Source: Syngnathus acus
Lineage: Eukaryota; Chordata; Actinopteri; Syngnathiformes; Syngnathidae
NCBI RefSeq assembly: GCF_901709675.1
Contig: NC_051089.1
Span: 6,753,476-6,817,475, forward strand
Reading direction: 5' to 3'
Length of the DNA stretch: 64,000 bases
Shown: one piece after another, positions 13,522 through 28,500 of the stretch
Layout of the letters: the number at the start of each line of letters is the position of its first letter
How positions within the stretch are numbered: the first letter of the stretch is position 1
Program-made: the position numbers and the translations under genes
The notes under the pieces: model-generated
Databases searched by the model: none
The model's input: only the letters and a program-made list of their open reading frames with translations
What the model was told of the DNA's origin: nothing

Positions 13522-16500
13522 ATACAAAACAGCCAAGTTGGCATTTTGCAACCTGGCAACTGCCCTGCTTGAATCCGTCTGACATATTGGATGGGTTTAT
13601 GAAAAGAACTTCAACCTCCAAGTGACTTAACTAGAAGGCGAGTTAAATGAAAAAGCCGACAGTTTTGTATCTTGGGATGTTCATGGGCTAAAAATCAATA
13701 TTTTCTAGCAGTCAGCCAAGAAAAAGAATCAGTGTCTGACCTGGATTACCATCAAATAATGTTGCCTTTTTTTTTTTTGGTCGCTGTTTCTAATTCAAAC
13801 CGCTGACCCAACTCCCACCCCGGCTCATGGACATGTGTGCGCTGACACATCCTCCCAAAGAGCACCGTGTGACTTTTCGGGTTTTTCTTTGTGAAGTTGG
13901 ACTGGAGCCAAGTGCAGTTTATCAACTGATCTGGACAGGGAATGCTCCTAGAATGCCACTACATAGATCACTTCAGGAAATGTTCCTGTGCTTGTTTGCA
14001 AGGGGCGTACGGTACTTTAAAAAAAGAAGGCTAACATGTTTGGAACTGAAAGCCTTTGCATACGTCGGACATCATGGAATTTTAACTTTTCAAAAAATTT
14101 GGTTCAAAAGCCGAGAATCTACAAAAAAAAAGAGAATTGTTATCCCTCGCTATGCTGATATAAATATTTTTTTGAGGGAGTCCTATAAATATTACTTTGA
14201 TTTCATAATTGTATTCACAACTGTTTTCAAGATAAGATCTATTGTAAATGACATTACCGGGTAAGATTTACTTAAGTAAACCTGACAACCTCAGTCAAAT
14301 GCCAAAGAATACTGAAGTGGAAACTTTGCAAAGCTGGAGGATCTCTCTGCACTTGTCTGTAAGGTACGTATTAAAATTCAGAAGTTACAAATTACTTTAA
14401 AAAAACAAGAATTCAACAGGCAATTTCAATGACCAAATCCAAAACTGAGCGCCATGAGTGGATCTCCTTCGCAAAGCTAGATGGCATCTTCATTCTTCTA
14501 AAATAATTTTCTTTGGCTTTTTTGCGTTGTATATCCATTCGCAAGGTGTCAACGATGATAACCTGAAGACTGTGCTGTCCGAAGAGATCAAATTATTTCA
14601 CTCGCCCCGGGCGCCGACCGCCCACCCTGTGGCGCTGTGTTTTAGATGTTAACAACCAAGGAATCTCTCTCACTTTCAGCTGTCCATTGACACTCTGGCA
14701 TAACCTGAAACTCCCCACACACCAGAAATGTAATTTAAATTCTGTATATTTACCCATGTTTAAATAATGACATCACAAAAAGGGAGCTTAACATCTTCAC
14801 ATTCAAATGCGAGCCAAGTGTAATATGATTAATGAATAATGAGTCAGCCCAGCCTATTGATATTTGGCCAATTAATTGTACCCTATATTTGCTAATTAGA
14901 GTCTTCGTGTGCATGTGGGATCCGTTGTTGATCACTTTAATCAAATTCTACATAATCAACAATATATTAAATCAATAAAACCACTCATTCATCAGACTCG
15001 TGTTTACTATATCTGCTACTCTGCATAAGCGAATGGCATCCGTGTTAGAATTTGTTTCGAGGGGGTAATTTATTACTATTCACACCCTGCTCCGCGACAT
15101 CCACACGTTTCAATTTGCACCATTGTTCTCACAGTCTGTTTGTTCCAATGTGCAGTTGTATTTTCATTTCATCGTCCTGGCAGAGCTGAGTGACACGAGT
15201 GCCAGACAAATGCTGCATGTCGCTTACTGAAGAGGACAGAGAACATTTGGCGGACTGATAAAGACGAATGACTGAAAACTTTTTACAAAAAGAAAGGTTT
15301 GAGACGCACAACCTTAAAAGAGATGTAGGTTGAATGCTGCGTTAAAATAAAACGGGGGAGAGGACAGATTGGATGAGTTTATGAGGTTCGACCACAGGAG
15401 AAAAGTATGGAACGTAAACAAAAAATATGGCTGACAAATGCAATAAGATTTTGTTTGTTTGTGGAGAGACAATCTGGCTCTCAGCAGTCTGGGAAAACAA
15501 ACTTTTTCTTTTTTGCCAATTAGTTGAAGGCTGTGGGATTATCTTAAGACAAATAAACACCTCCTTACATTGGTTACTTTCATTTTCATCTGCAATATTC
15601 AATACTTGGACCAAATCAAGCTAATGATGCGAACGATACTTTTGTCAGATTTTTCTAAACAGTTGATCCAAATGACAGCCAGCATAATTTTCAAGCAATC
15701 GATCATTAGAGTAAAACTAGTTCTCTTTTTCAACCTCTCAATAATAACAGTATTATTTTTTAATTAAAAAAATCGTTCCAAATTATTACGCACAACAGTT
15801 TCAACAGTTTATAGATTTATGAAGATCTAAAAATAGCCTTTCATTGAATGTGTTCATGTTTACTGAAATCAAAACCTATTTTAATTTAAAAAAACATCTT
15901 AATAGGTCTAGTTACACTTTATCATAGGACCCTTTGGCTATCATCTGTTCCAGACATTTATCAAAAATATAGACAGTGTGTAATTTTCACATGCTTCTCA
16001 TAACACACACTCTTCCCTAAAGCAACCAAATTTGATCATCACAAGACTTTACAAATCACTGTTGACAGTTCTGGGGGCCATAAAACAAATTGGCTTTTCG
16101 GTGTAAAAGTAAAAGAAAAAATCAAAATGCGCTGCTAATTTTACCACCCTGTCATCAATCATTTGGCAGCAACAAGTTTAGAAGATTAGAAGATGGAAGC
16201 TGAGTGAGAGAACTCACCTGTGGATCTTGGGTAGGTGTACGCTGTAAGAAAACGAAGCACTGGTTAACATGATCCACAGCAATTAAGGAAGTAAAACCTT
16301 TAGTCAAACAATTGTGTTTTTGGTCAAATTATGCACTGATGTTTTGTTAATTGTGAATCCATGAAAAAACCTTGTGTTCAATAATTTCAGTATCCATTGA
16401 ATCTATTTATAGATCACTCACGTTCTGAGTACTGGATGATGCGACTGACGTATTCCCCCTTGCTCCACATGGTGATGGCGGCCAATCGGACCTCATAGGA

Positions 16501-19500
16501 AAGAGGTATTCTTAAGTCAGGAATGGCATAGGACAACAGCACCCCATTCTCAGGCTCCTTGTCCTTTAGTTCGATGTGGTCCGACATCAATTTTTGCTTG
16601 TTCTGAATCAAACACAAGTGTAGAAAGAGAAAAGTGGAACTCAGATATAATGCACGAGAAATAAGTTACTAGGGAGTACAAATAAATTCCCAAAGTGCAC
16701 AAATTCAACAAATAGGATCACAAATACAACAAATGTGCTTGGGACGCAGCTATAATGAAAGATACACTCGAAAGATTGCGACTGCACTACAGCCGGAATA
16801 ACTTCTTTCCCAAACTCAATTCCCTTCTCTGCTACCTTTGGGCATATTTTGCTGTCTTCTCAATTCCTTTCCTTCCAAATATTATAATTTCAAGATTTGT
16901 ACCAGAGCACCCAGATATGATAACAGACCCATCATCGGTTGTGGTATCTTCCAGCCATGCTGACGGCTCCTTGCGGATAAAACTGATCAGTTAATGAGGA
17001 TACAAGGTTAAGCAGGACATTTGTTCTGAATCTACACCATTCCGATATAATTAGATTAGAGCAACACTGATTGGAGCACTACAGATATTGTGCAGTGGAT
17101 AACCGCTAATGGTATCGTATTGATCTGCATATCCTCAAATGATTTCACGAGGGTGCGCGCCCTTCATATTTCCTTTAACGACCAAGTATGATTCAACTCT
17201 AAGCGTTTTACCAGCATGCTTAGAGATTTTAATGAGCTCATGTTTAATAATAGGAAACTGACACAATTTGCTGCTACATTTAAAAAAAAAATATATATAT
17301 ATATGAGGTATTTAAAAAGATTAAAATATTTAAGATAAATATTTTATTTATTTTGATGATGAGGAATAAAAAAATAAAGATATGAAATTATTATAATTTA
17401 TTTGCATTTTGGTACAAAAATGAACTGCTGTAATGGTTGGATATTGTGCTTCATTCATCTCTTGACTTCTCAAACCTCACTCGATACGGCACTAAAACAC
17501 AGCCAAGTGGAACAAATGCTAATTTAGTGCAGTTGTAATCTTGTAATATTTAACCCAAAAAATTCTGTGTATTTTGTTGACACTATTTTAAATTGACAAC
17601 GCTTTAGCTGTGTTAGTCCACCCCTGCAGCGAAGGCTCCATTAGCTGTGTATCTGCCGCTGATCCGAGCTACTTAAAGACCTGACAGCACGCTACCTCTA
17701 ATGTATTAGGTCAGCCACTCGACCATGACACGCTGCTACACCTACAGCATGCAATTATCAGATAATGCATGCAACAGAGGTGCGTGTATGTGCGTCCGTG
17801 TGTGTGTCTCAAACATCTGACAGTGACTTAACACAGTGGCCAACAGACACGGACAAATACAGATGGTGCATACTGGTACGCAATAAATGTTTGATCATGT
17901 TCGTTTTCTGTCAACAACCTGCTATAATGAAATATACAGAAGAGCCTGTCCTTCACATATATACTGTGCTCACATGCCAGAAACTGCATACGCCCACACT
18001 GTCATACAGTATTTATATCAATTTACTACCAGCTAACACTCATTAATCAACATTTAGGTTCCCACATTATTGCAAGAGTTACGCCCCATGTAAACATTCA
18101 AGCATCACATAAACACAGTGTGCATAATGATGCGCAACATAAGAGAAAAGCGGAGCTGTGCGCATGTAATATGCATTAAGGATGTGGTAAGTGGGAGAGA
18201 TGAGTCACTGATGCAATGAGCCTCAGAAATGTGTGTCTGTTTGTATGCATATTGTTTTCAGCCATGAAAACAGACATAAAAGATTGTATATGTCATGAAA
18301 TGGATGCGGCTTTCTTGAGTCAGCAACTGTTTCCATCCGGAACTCCACTCTCTATTATGGAACTTCTCTGAGCTCTGAAAGCATTTTAATGGCTTCTTCT
18401 GCTCCAATTTGAACCATCTACCAGCAAGGATAACGTCAAAGTGTTCTCTACAGACTTCTTGCCTCACTAGATACATACCTGCATATTTCAATAAAAAAAA
18501 ATCCACAAGAGTATTTTCTTTTGTAAAGATACGCCAAGTGATGAGCAAAAGAGTGTGAGATGGTGGAGGCATTCGCACAATGGAAAAAGTCAATTATGCA
18601 TGTGAACTAACTACGGATTGAGAACATGAGAGGAGGCGGCCACTTCAAATAATAATGAGTGTGAGGTTAATTATTCTCTTATGCTCTATTCATGGATCTT
18701 TTTCAAGACTTGATCCAGCAGTCCGCTGCTATAAGCCGTGTGGACGTAAAGTCATTGTTGGTGTGTGCTGTAGGCTGATTACTTTTAATTCACCAAGATT
18801 TATTTTGCTTTTTTGGTCATTTCTCATATATATGATAATGGAAGGTGTCGTGACACAATCTGGGTATGATTTTTGAGCCCGGTGCAAGTCTAGCAAAAAA
18901 GTTTTCGAAACTCACTAAAAAAGCGATCAGAGAACGAACATGACCTAAACAAATACACTTTTTGTTCAACTTTTATTAACACTTCAGACAAGAAGAAGCT
19001 AACACGTGACGTTCAAAAGTAAATCAATTCTCCAGTAAAGACATCTGCTCCACGTCTGATATGGGCACTTGTGTGTTACCGTCTCAACGTGTCCCCCGGG
19101 AGCCCCACATCTTCGGGCATGTGCTAAAAAGATGGAGTGCTGAGGCGTTAAGAGGTTGAGCCGGAGAAAGTGTAGCCGGAATAGATGGCTTGTGAAATGG
19201 ATATGGTATTACTTTTCAATGTTCTGCCCCTCGAGTTAATAGTTGAAGGGACCGTTGAGATATCATGTTTTTCTTGTCATTTCCATTTTATTTTTCCCCT
19301 TTCAATACTCTCCACGTTTTTTCTGTTTTTTGCTTCTGTCTTCATTTGCACTCAACATATCCGCCGTTCATTGTAAAAAAAAAAAAATATTCCGAAGAAA
19401 GTGCCATTGAAGCTATTGCATCATAGCAAGTTATTCCAACGTAACAGTATTTTACTCAACTATAGGTTTTGACTACTAATTCAATTCTATGAACATCTGA

Positions 19501-22500
19501 ACACAATATAACAGCTAGAAGAGCTGCAGGCATAGAAGTGGGCAATGAAATGAATAAAAAGGATTCTTGTGTGCGTGGTTTATCATTTTTTTCCTAATCA
19601 GAGCACAAAGCGTCGCGATCGAGTGGAAAGGTCTGAGGCATACAATGAAATTGAAATCTCAAGGAAGGACACAGCTAATTCTCCTCCTCTTTAGAGCCGT
19701 ACTTCATTTGGCTAGCAACCCGGTATAAAAAGAGAAGAACTAACTATTCAGCTGCACAAAAGCAAGCTGGCATTGTCTGCATTCTGGTTTGCACAAACGC
19801 ATACACACACACACACACATACTCTGAAAAAAGCAGTCTAGCATTGAGGGGCTAAGTTGAGACGAAAAAGAAAATAATTTTTCCAATGTAGCCACTTTTT
19901 TTTACATATTATGTCGCAATATTGGTGCTGTTCACTCACTTCTCATGATCTGCTCCGACTTTATTTATATTTAGTCATCCTGTGTTTTGTACTTCACGTA
20001 ATGTTACATGCTGGACCTTGGTGTGAAATGAGCTGTCAGGTGAAAATAAAGTCACTGACAGTTGAGAGCTTCAGAAGAGAGGCCATCAAAAAGAAGAGGT
20101 GCATGGTACCATTATTCATTCAGTCTCAGTCCCCAATTGATTAACTACACATTTACTCACCCTCCCACAGCTCTTCAAGGCTCACGGTTACTTTGCACGA
20201 ACACCCCGCCACATACAGATGCGTGTTCCCGTGCTTCACAAAACAAGCAGATCTCGGAGTGTGTTTGTGTGTGTGTATTTGGATTACAGTGTATCGCGGG
20301 TACCTCCACCCAAAGTCTTTGTATACTGATTTTGGACCAAGACATGGCACATTGGCCAATCACAACTATGGACAAAATTCCAACCCAGAACTGTGAGATA
20401 AACCACAAGCTCCAACTTTCAACTCATTCCGCAGGTTCCTTCAGTGCATACTTGGGCTTGACTTTACCTTAAGGACATGAATCGAGTAGCCGATGATACG
20501 ATCTGTGGCCTCTGGGTTTTTCTGGGTCCACTGCAGGTTGTAAGAGTAGTTGTTCCCTTTCAGAATTTTCACCGGGTTGGGCGTGTCAAAGTAGAATTCA
20601 ACCTCGTAAGGTTGTGCTGGGGAGCATTGAAAGGAAAGAAACCAACAATTCCATCATTTCTTCATTTTATTTGAGTGTTTGCTGCCACATCATCGTGAAT
20701 TTGTTTTGTTTACTCACCAGAAACCTGGAATCTACATGTAGATGTTCCTGCACTATTGCTGACTCTACACTCATAAGATCCATTATTGGTCGGCTCCAGT
20801 TTGAATCTCAGCTGAGGGGTCTCCTTCAAGTCCGGCATGGGCATCCGGACAAATTCGCCGTTGCGGTACCAGCGGAAGTCCGTGATACGTGGCGGGTTGG
20901 CGCGTAGGACCGAACACCTGAGGTTCACCATCTGAGAGTTCTTTGCACGTGTGTCCTGAAACACTGGGTCCAGAATGGGAGGATCTGTGAAGACAATTTT
21001 GGTAAATTAACCTTTCCTCATGTATTAAGAGATATAAATTCTTGATAATACCCAATATTACCAAGATATTCAGAATTTCCAGAAAGGGCATACCCGTCTC
21101 TCTTGCTAACTTATGCTAACAAGTCACAATTAACCTACCTGCAGCCATGCCTGCCTTTGTGGCTAATGACTGACTAGCCGCTGTTGCCCCGAGGTTAACG
21201 AAGACACAACGCAGATAAATTAGTCCACCCCGAATCACCAGGCAGGTCTTTCACCCTCGGTTAATCATGTGCATCGTAGACATGCCTGCTAATGATGGTA
21301 TTGCCCTATTAACGGCAATGAGATTGCGTGTTCGGGGTCCCAAAGGCGAGGCAGCGTGGCTATAGTACATTATGAGTCGCGTTTATCAGATGCAGGTGTA
21401 ATTATAGTCTAATCTACGTAATGAGCAGAACAGTCTGATGGGAGATGCAAAGACAGTAAAAACAAAGAAATACAAGACAACTTTTTGCTGTTGGACATTT
21501 TATAATGGCCACTTGTTCAAAGCGGCACACATGTACTTAATGTAGTGTGAAGCTGAAGGTTGGCTGAGCGGTGAAGGGTCGTCTTGTAATGCCGTGCGCT
21601 GATTAGTGTACGGTCACATAACCTGATGCCGTTTATAGGCACATACAGTATGCATGCTGATGTCTGACTTTGGTAACACGAGTCAAGGACGCAGAGCAGG
21701 TAAACTGTGAAGAGAAGACCCTTATGTGATCCATTTTTAGTTCTTAACAGCATAACAAAGGTGTCTATGCCCTTTTGGGCAATTAAGCATGACCCTTTGG
21801 TCACAGGTGGCATTTTAAATCACTTCTCTCAGGATATCATTAAATATAGTACCCTAGATACATCCTCTTTTTGAAAACATGGACGATATGTGCTTGGATA
21901 TTTCTTAGTCTTCCAGTCCACTATAGCTTGTGTTACACTTCGGTCCTTTCTACGTTAAAGGTATTTGAGATCTTTGGAAATTTTGCCATCATCGGACTTT
22001 TGCATCTCTTAAAAAGCTAAATATGTCCGTGACATCTCACTAACTCCTTCAAAAGCTCTCAGGCATCTCCATTTTGGTTTGTTTGCCACCCGTCTTTGTG
22101 ACACACCGCAATGTTTCGTCTCATCAGAAGAACGCAACGAATGTAAACAAAGGTTTCGTTGAATGCAAATAGATTCCTCTGCGGTGACAGCAAAACTGAT
22201 CAAGCCTAACATTTACAATAAACAAAGTAGAAATCAATTTAGAGAAGGAGGTGGTGTGCAGATACAGCAAGGAGGAATGACAGGTAGGTCGAAAGCAACA
22301 ATGAGGAAGACGAATGACGTGGAAAGTGCGGCGTGAAAGTGAGCGAGGTCGATGATTGAATAGGAGCGAAAGGATGGGGAGACGGAAAGACCGGACCAGA
22401 CAGAGGGTGAGAGAGGGAGAGGCTCCTCCCTTCGTCATCTGATTGATGATGATGAGAATGGCAATGAGGAAGAACAGCCAAGTGGGATGGAAAGAAGAAG

Positions 22501-25500
22501 AATAGCATGCAAAGAAAATAGAGTAGAGGGGGGACGAGTGTGCCAAGACTGCATAGCGTCTGCCGTAAAAATAATGTCATCGTTCCCTCACATCAATTAA
22601 CAATGCTAAATGGACAAACAAAAAAGCCCGCATTTAATGAAGAACAAATTAAGTATGGTGTGAAATGTAGACCCATCTGTTTTCCAACACGTTCCCGAGT
22701 TGTTGCTGTGTTATCTACCCTCCTGTTCCATTGCCATAACCTGACAATAACACTTTTCTTTTTTAAACTTAGCACATCACCATCCATCTCGTCACCTTCC
22801 CAAATGCCACTTTTCCATTTCATCCTCGCTCTTGAACCTGTTTTTGGTCCACACACTCTATCCGTGTGTCTCATCTCTGTGTTTCTCTCTGCACCCAGAG
22901 TGGGGCGGCCACCTGGTCCATTAATCAGACTTGGCCGGTGTGGACAGCGCGGCTCACACAGTGTTGTTGCCCTTCCGCCCGGCTTGCATTAGCAAGCCCT
23001 GTAAATCCTTGCGGAGGAAAGGAGCACAATGGAATCCGGTAATTTAAACTGCTTCATTCTGCTTCGGGTATATCATATAGTAAATTATATCTTGGCCTTT
23101 GGGTGCCTCAAAGAGAATAATAATATTTGATCTTTCTTTTTATGCCGGGTACATTTAACTATACTCTAGACTACTTCAGTTACAGCACCTCAAGGATTTA
23201 GCCGATTTAAATAATTAAAGGACAATAAAACAGACGGGAGGAATGATAAAGGCAGCCTCAAACCAAAGGGATGGGGATTCTCTTCTTCAGTGGGTGTTAA
23301 GTCAAAGGGGTGCCAAATAGATTTGGAAATAATTCTATACTGACAATAAACTGTTGTTTTAATTCTGGCACAAGTTTTATTTCTCCAAGGGAATTTTTGA
23401 TTGGAAAGTATACTCACTTATAAGGCAATATCACCAAAAATGCCATTACTATATTATGGGACCAAACATTGCCCAGGGCTCAACAAGTTGAACAGGCCCA
23501 AGGTGCTCCTGTTATGGAGCTAAAAAACGTATTTCTTGTGTGAAAATATTCACTTTAACACTCACATTGCACATTGAGCTGGACCTGCAGCTCTCGCCTT
23601 TTGATGTTGAGACCGTTGTAAGGAGCAGTCTGGCAGCGGTAAGCCCCCATCATGTCGCGGCTTATGTTTCTCAGCCTCAAGCGGCCATCGGGCGTCTCTA
23701 CCACAGCCTTCCCAGAAGGCATCAGCAGGTCCTTTTCTACGCGGGACCATAAGATTGGTGGTCGTGGTTTGCCATCCACTAAGCACACCAGCTCAGCTGT
23801 CCCGCCTTCTCGTGCGCTAACCATCTGACCGCTCGGAAGGACCATCAGAATTGGGGGCGATACTAGAAGGAGAGAAAATGCAAAAGATTGAACATTCATT
23901 AATCGACATTTTATAGTGGCTTAGGGCTTAGTATGCAAGGCAGTGGTTAGGTTAGGAGCTGTGAGGCTAAGAGGTGAACGTTGTAAAACCCACAGATGGT
24001 GTCTGACAGTTAAACTTGAAAACAGAGGCAGATGGCGAATAAAAAAGGTACAAAAGAAAGTGACGTTAACAAGGCACATTTTATTGAACAATCACACCGC
24101 TTTAATGCAACATGGGAACCGTGAAAAGCAACGGCCGCTCAGTGTTCGGCGCTAACATTGTGGCTAACTACGCAAGGAGGAACTAGATACATGTTGGCAT
24201 GAAATTTTGTCAAACAGAACAGGGGCCAAATTGAAAGGTGTTGAAGTTATTGAACTGTATTAATAAGAGAGAAGAAAAACAAAATGGGAAATGATCTAAT
24301 GTGCTAAATCAGCACATTTCAAAACCTGCTTGACATTTAGTCTTTTAACTGACACACTTTGGAAGTCATGCCAATATGTCAGATATGTAATAAAAAGACC
24401 TTACCACTGTTCTGGGAGATGTTGACATCCACTCGGAGCTCTGGCACGCTGCTGCCCGGGAAGTTTGCCACGCAGCTGTAGGTTGCCAAGTCTCGGAATT
24501 TCAAGTCCACAATCTCCAAGCTGCTGGTACCCGGCGCCATATCGGGGTCGCTGCGCAGCAAGATCAGACTGTCCGTGTTGAAGACCAAGGCGCCGTTCTT
24601 GTACCAGGTGTAGTTGACCTTGTCCTGAGGGTTGGCATCGACATGACACGACAGCTTGAGGTCTCGACCCATCTGGATGCTTTCGCTGTCCTTGTTGGAG
24701 TCTGGAGTAATCTGGAAGGTCAGGTTGCTCATAGCTGGGCCAACAGAAGACGAGAGCTGGTTAACTGCAAGCTGATTAAGCCAGAAACATTTCTCAAAAT
24801 AAAAAGGAAACTGAAAGTTTCGTTGCGGCAATGTGAAATAAAAATATTTTGTAAGCGATCCTATCTCATTTTAAATTGAGTTCCTGACATTTCCTTTTTT
24901 TTGCATTTTTGACAGTGCAAGAATTACGACTGGCACTTATGATATAAATGTGTGGGTCAGCGATTTTTTTATTTTTATTTTTTTAAAAAGACATGAATAA
25001 TCATCCCTTCCCAACGTGATGCAAAATGTCTCAAAGTTCCAAAAAGAGAAGCAAAAAAGTTGATTAAAGAAGGAAGCGTGAGGGGGTTTGGGGGGGAAGC
25101 AAGCGTGTGACATAAAAGGAGCCTTGCACAGAATAAAACTGAACGTCGCTACAAGAGAGGAGCAAAATCAAGGACAGACTAACTCTTGCAGTGTCACATT
25201 TCATTTTCACTTTCAAAAGCTACACATTCCCCAGAAGATTTCAACGCTGAATACAAAACAGTTGTGTGTTTCTCTCGTTACAGGCAGCGAGCAGTTTAGG
25301 CCGGGGATTTCACTTCAACATCTTCTCAGAGATGCCGGGTAATGTCACGCATGAGGTACTGACCATATGTTTCACATGCATTGTGTGTGTGTGTGTGTGT
25401 GTGTTCAGATTGACATTGTCCTTACTCTGTTCACGCTCACACACACAAGCACGCACTGAATGTGTTTCATTTGCTGCCTTGTCACCTGTGTTGGTGCGAT

Positions 25501-28500
25501 GATGCGTTCAGGCCCATTAGGTTTACAGGAAAAAGCCATCCAGCATACATTGTCAACGGTGTTAGCTAACGGGCGAGACTCTCGCTAATTGCTTCCATTC
25601 CGCTCCAACTAATTGGAGTGAATAAAGATGATTAAAGGGACTAAAAATAGCTGCAAGGGAGAAGCGATGGAAGGCTTTCTGTATCAACGGTGGGGGGGGG
25701 TGAACAAAAGAGGAATACTTAACCCGCACGTTCTGACATGATTCTCACCAGTTTGTCATAATGAGGGATCAACTGCTTACATTAAAAATACACATTCTAA
25801 TGTAGGTGGGTGTTGCAGCCAATGAGTTCACCTTAGTTCACTGCCACCATACTATGCTTAAATGTCAAAGCGGTAAAAAAAAAAAAGCCCAATGATGGCT
25901 CACACCTTGTTTTTTTAAAGCTTTTTTTTTTCGTCAATATATTCTATTTTTTATTCTCTTATCTGCTTGCTGACTGCTCTTTATGTTGATTCTGCACAGC
26001 ACTTTAACTGAGCTCAATTAGCGTGAGTGGAAATAATTTGGCTACTTACTCCTGACAACAACGTTGATGTTCTTACGAGCGGGGTTGCCCACGTTGTTGA
26101 CAGCCGTGCAGTTGTAGAAGCCCGCATCTGTTGGTGTGACGCCCCTCAGAATCAGCTGGGGACCGCGAACCTTGGCGTTGAGGGGGAGCGGTCCCGGGTA
26201 ACGCGACCAGGTGACAGTAGGCGGAGGGAAACCTGCGGTCACTTCGCATGTGATGACAACATCCTGGCCGGGATCCGCCACCACCGTGTCGTTGACGGAC
26301 AGCCGGATCATCGGCGGAGCTGGGAAGTGATGCGATCATAGATTATTAGTTTGGACTTTTACTCCACGTATAATGAGTTGATGATGCAACCTGAAGAAAT
26401 TAAAATTCTAATGAGGTTACCTTGAAAACTTCAATATGTTTCTCACTGAGGCTGCAAAAATGACTTTACGTTTTTTCTAGCACATCAGGTTTTTGAGGCA
26501 TTTTCATTTTTTGTTTTAAATTTGACCTATAAAAGCTTGCTTAATACCCATTTATGGCCATGACATTTCAGGGAAAGAAAATCCACCTGTTGCTGAACCG
26601 AACCATGAATTCATAAATATTACTAAATATATTATCGTCTATATATTATTATGAAAACCTGACGTGCTACAGAAAAAAAAACACTGATTACAAAAATAAT
26701 AAAAATGAGTTGACCAATGTATGTGTATTAATTTAAATATACTTGGGCTTTACAATGATTACAAAGTAATATTTGAGCTGACAGGAGGACACTACAGCAA
26801 GGATTTAAAGCAGATTTCGCTCTTTTTTTTTTTATCAAACTGCGATAAATGTAATCCTCCGCATAGTACTGAAGCCTTCCATTCCTCTAATTTTTTTTCA
26901 GGACATCCACTCAATCAATAATTTTCAACAGACTGCAATCGCCTAAATTGAAGAGGTGCACATTACACAGAGACCTAAAAAAAATCTGCCCGTCTCTGCT
27001 AAAAGCAAGAACACATGCCTCTATGCACACAATGAATGGATACGAATGAACACTACGAGCTACAGAGGATAATAAACATTTGGATGCCGAGTAGGACACA
27101 ATGTAGTCAACTATAATATAATGATGCATTTTCGGAAGAAAGATTATGAAAGTCAGCACCCAGTGTGGTTCAACTTTTGCAAATTACCAGCCACCCCTGC
27201 TGATATGAGTAAAAATATTTTATCGGCAGCTTTGAAGCTCTGACCTTAAAAAGTCCCAGCCAAAAGTAAACAAAAAAACATGGCTGACAGCCCACGATAA
27301 GCTACAATTTGCTTTGTTTGTGAATCGATAATTTGACTTTCAGCAGCGGTCCGGACAACAAACAAAATCTATTTGTCGGAAGAACATTTTACCGAATTAC
27401 TCATCTCCAAACTATTTGTGTATACACACTAATTTCCATACAAAACAGAGTGTCTTTGCTATAAAAAAAAAAGTGCTACGATACTAATAGATTAGATTCT
27501 ACTGTTTCTTGTCAGAGGTAAAAAAACTCACATCCCTGTTTTTAGTAATTAAGCATATAGCATGTACTAGCTGCTTAGAAACATTGTTTATATTTATTTA
27601 CAGCGCATTGCAATTTCTCCTAAAGAAGGATACATCTGTGGAAACATACACACACGCCACTCAACACAACACACACGCTGTCGAGCGTGCAGCCCCTTTA
27701 CAGCTTTTGACGGAATTTGAGCAGTCGCCGCCAGTAAATCCAAAGAGCGGGAGAGTTTATTCAGCCCCTCATTGATTAGCGCAACTCCCTCACCACTATA
27801 GCTCCTCGGTAATGTGCCGTTTCGACAAGTGTGCAATAAATATGATTCAATCAATGGCTGGTAAAGTTTATTGTGTGTATGCTGTGAAAACTGAACACCG
27901 ATGGGCAATTTCGAGTAAGAGCGCGGAAAATGCTCTGGTAGGAAATTGTTTGGCATTAATGGAATTGAGTGAAGTAATTGCTGAACACTGGAACAAATCC
28001 TGTCAAGCAATGTTGTCCCTTAGGATACAGTGGGGAGTCCTTGTAAAGGTCATGGCTCAAAATTATATATATTAATTATAACAAAATGATGTTAAGTATC
28101 AGGTAATTCTTTCCAGAGCTAGTTCCCTTCCTTTGATCCTGATCAGTTATTTACTATATCTATGTATATATTTAAAGAATTATTTTATTGGTGAAAGGAA
28201 CTAAGCAATCACAGCATACAAAAATAGAGCAAAACTGCAGCTGTTTGTTGCTGATTTTGATCATTATCCAGCACATCTTGCAGACCAAAACACTGCACTT
28301 CAAAAGCATGACTCCAGCACACGATCCTCAATCGAACACATGGGTAATAAAAACAAGGCAGAAAATACTGGATGCAGGTGATATTTGCAAATCAAAGACA
28401 TGGCGGTTGAGAGACTAATCTGTTTACATACCGCCTGTAGTTTTGTCAACATAATGATTTTAGAGTGACTGTGGTGGAAGCAGATCAATAACTCCGAGCT

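Larger units (their letters stand above)
13208..16217 (-). other. Intron between the microexon and MAM part 1
   Basis: The intron is 3.0 kb. It holds a compound AAAC/AAAT array (13408-13525) and one copy of a dispersed repeat (15411-15508). No coding sequence is evident, although a 145-codon open frame occurs on the plus strand at 13827-14264. Confidence 0.8.
16603..20467 (-). other. Intron splitting the FN3 domain
   Basis: The intron is 3.9 kb, phase 0. It contains a poly-A plus AT tract (17282-17304) and a CA tract (19801-19819). No gene or recognisable transposon was seen. Confidence 0.8.

Noticed and set aside
13314-13621. Minus-strand frames rich in FIYL and FVCL
   Set aside because: They are translations of the AAAC/AAAT array.
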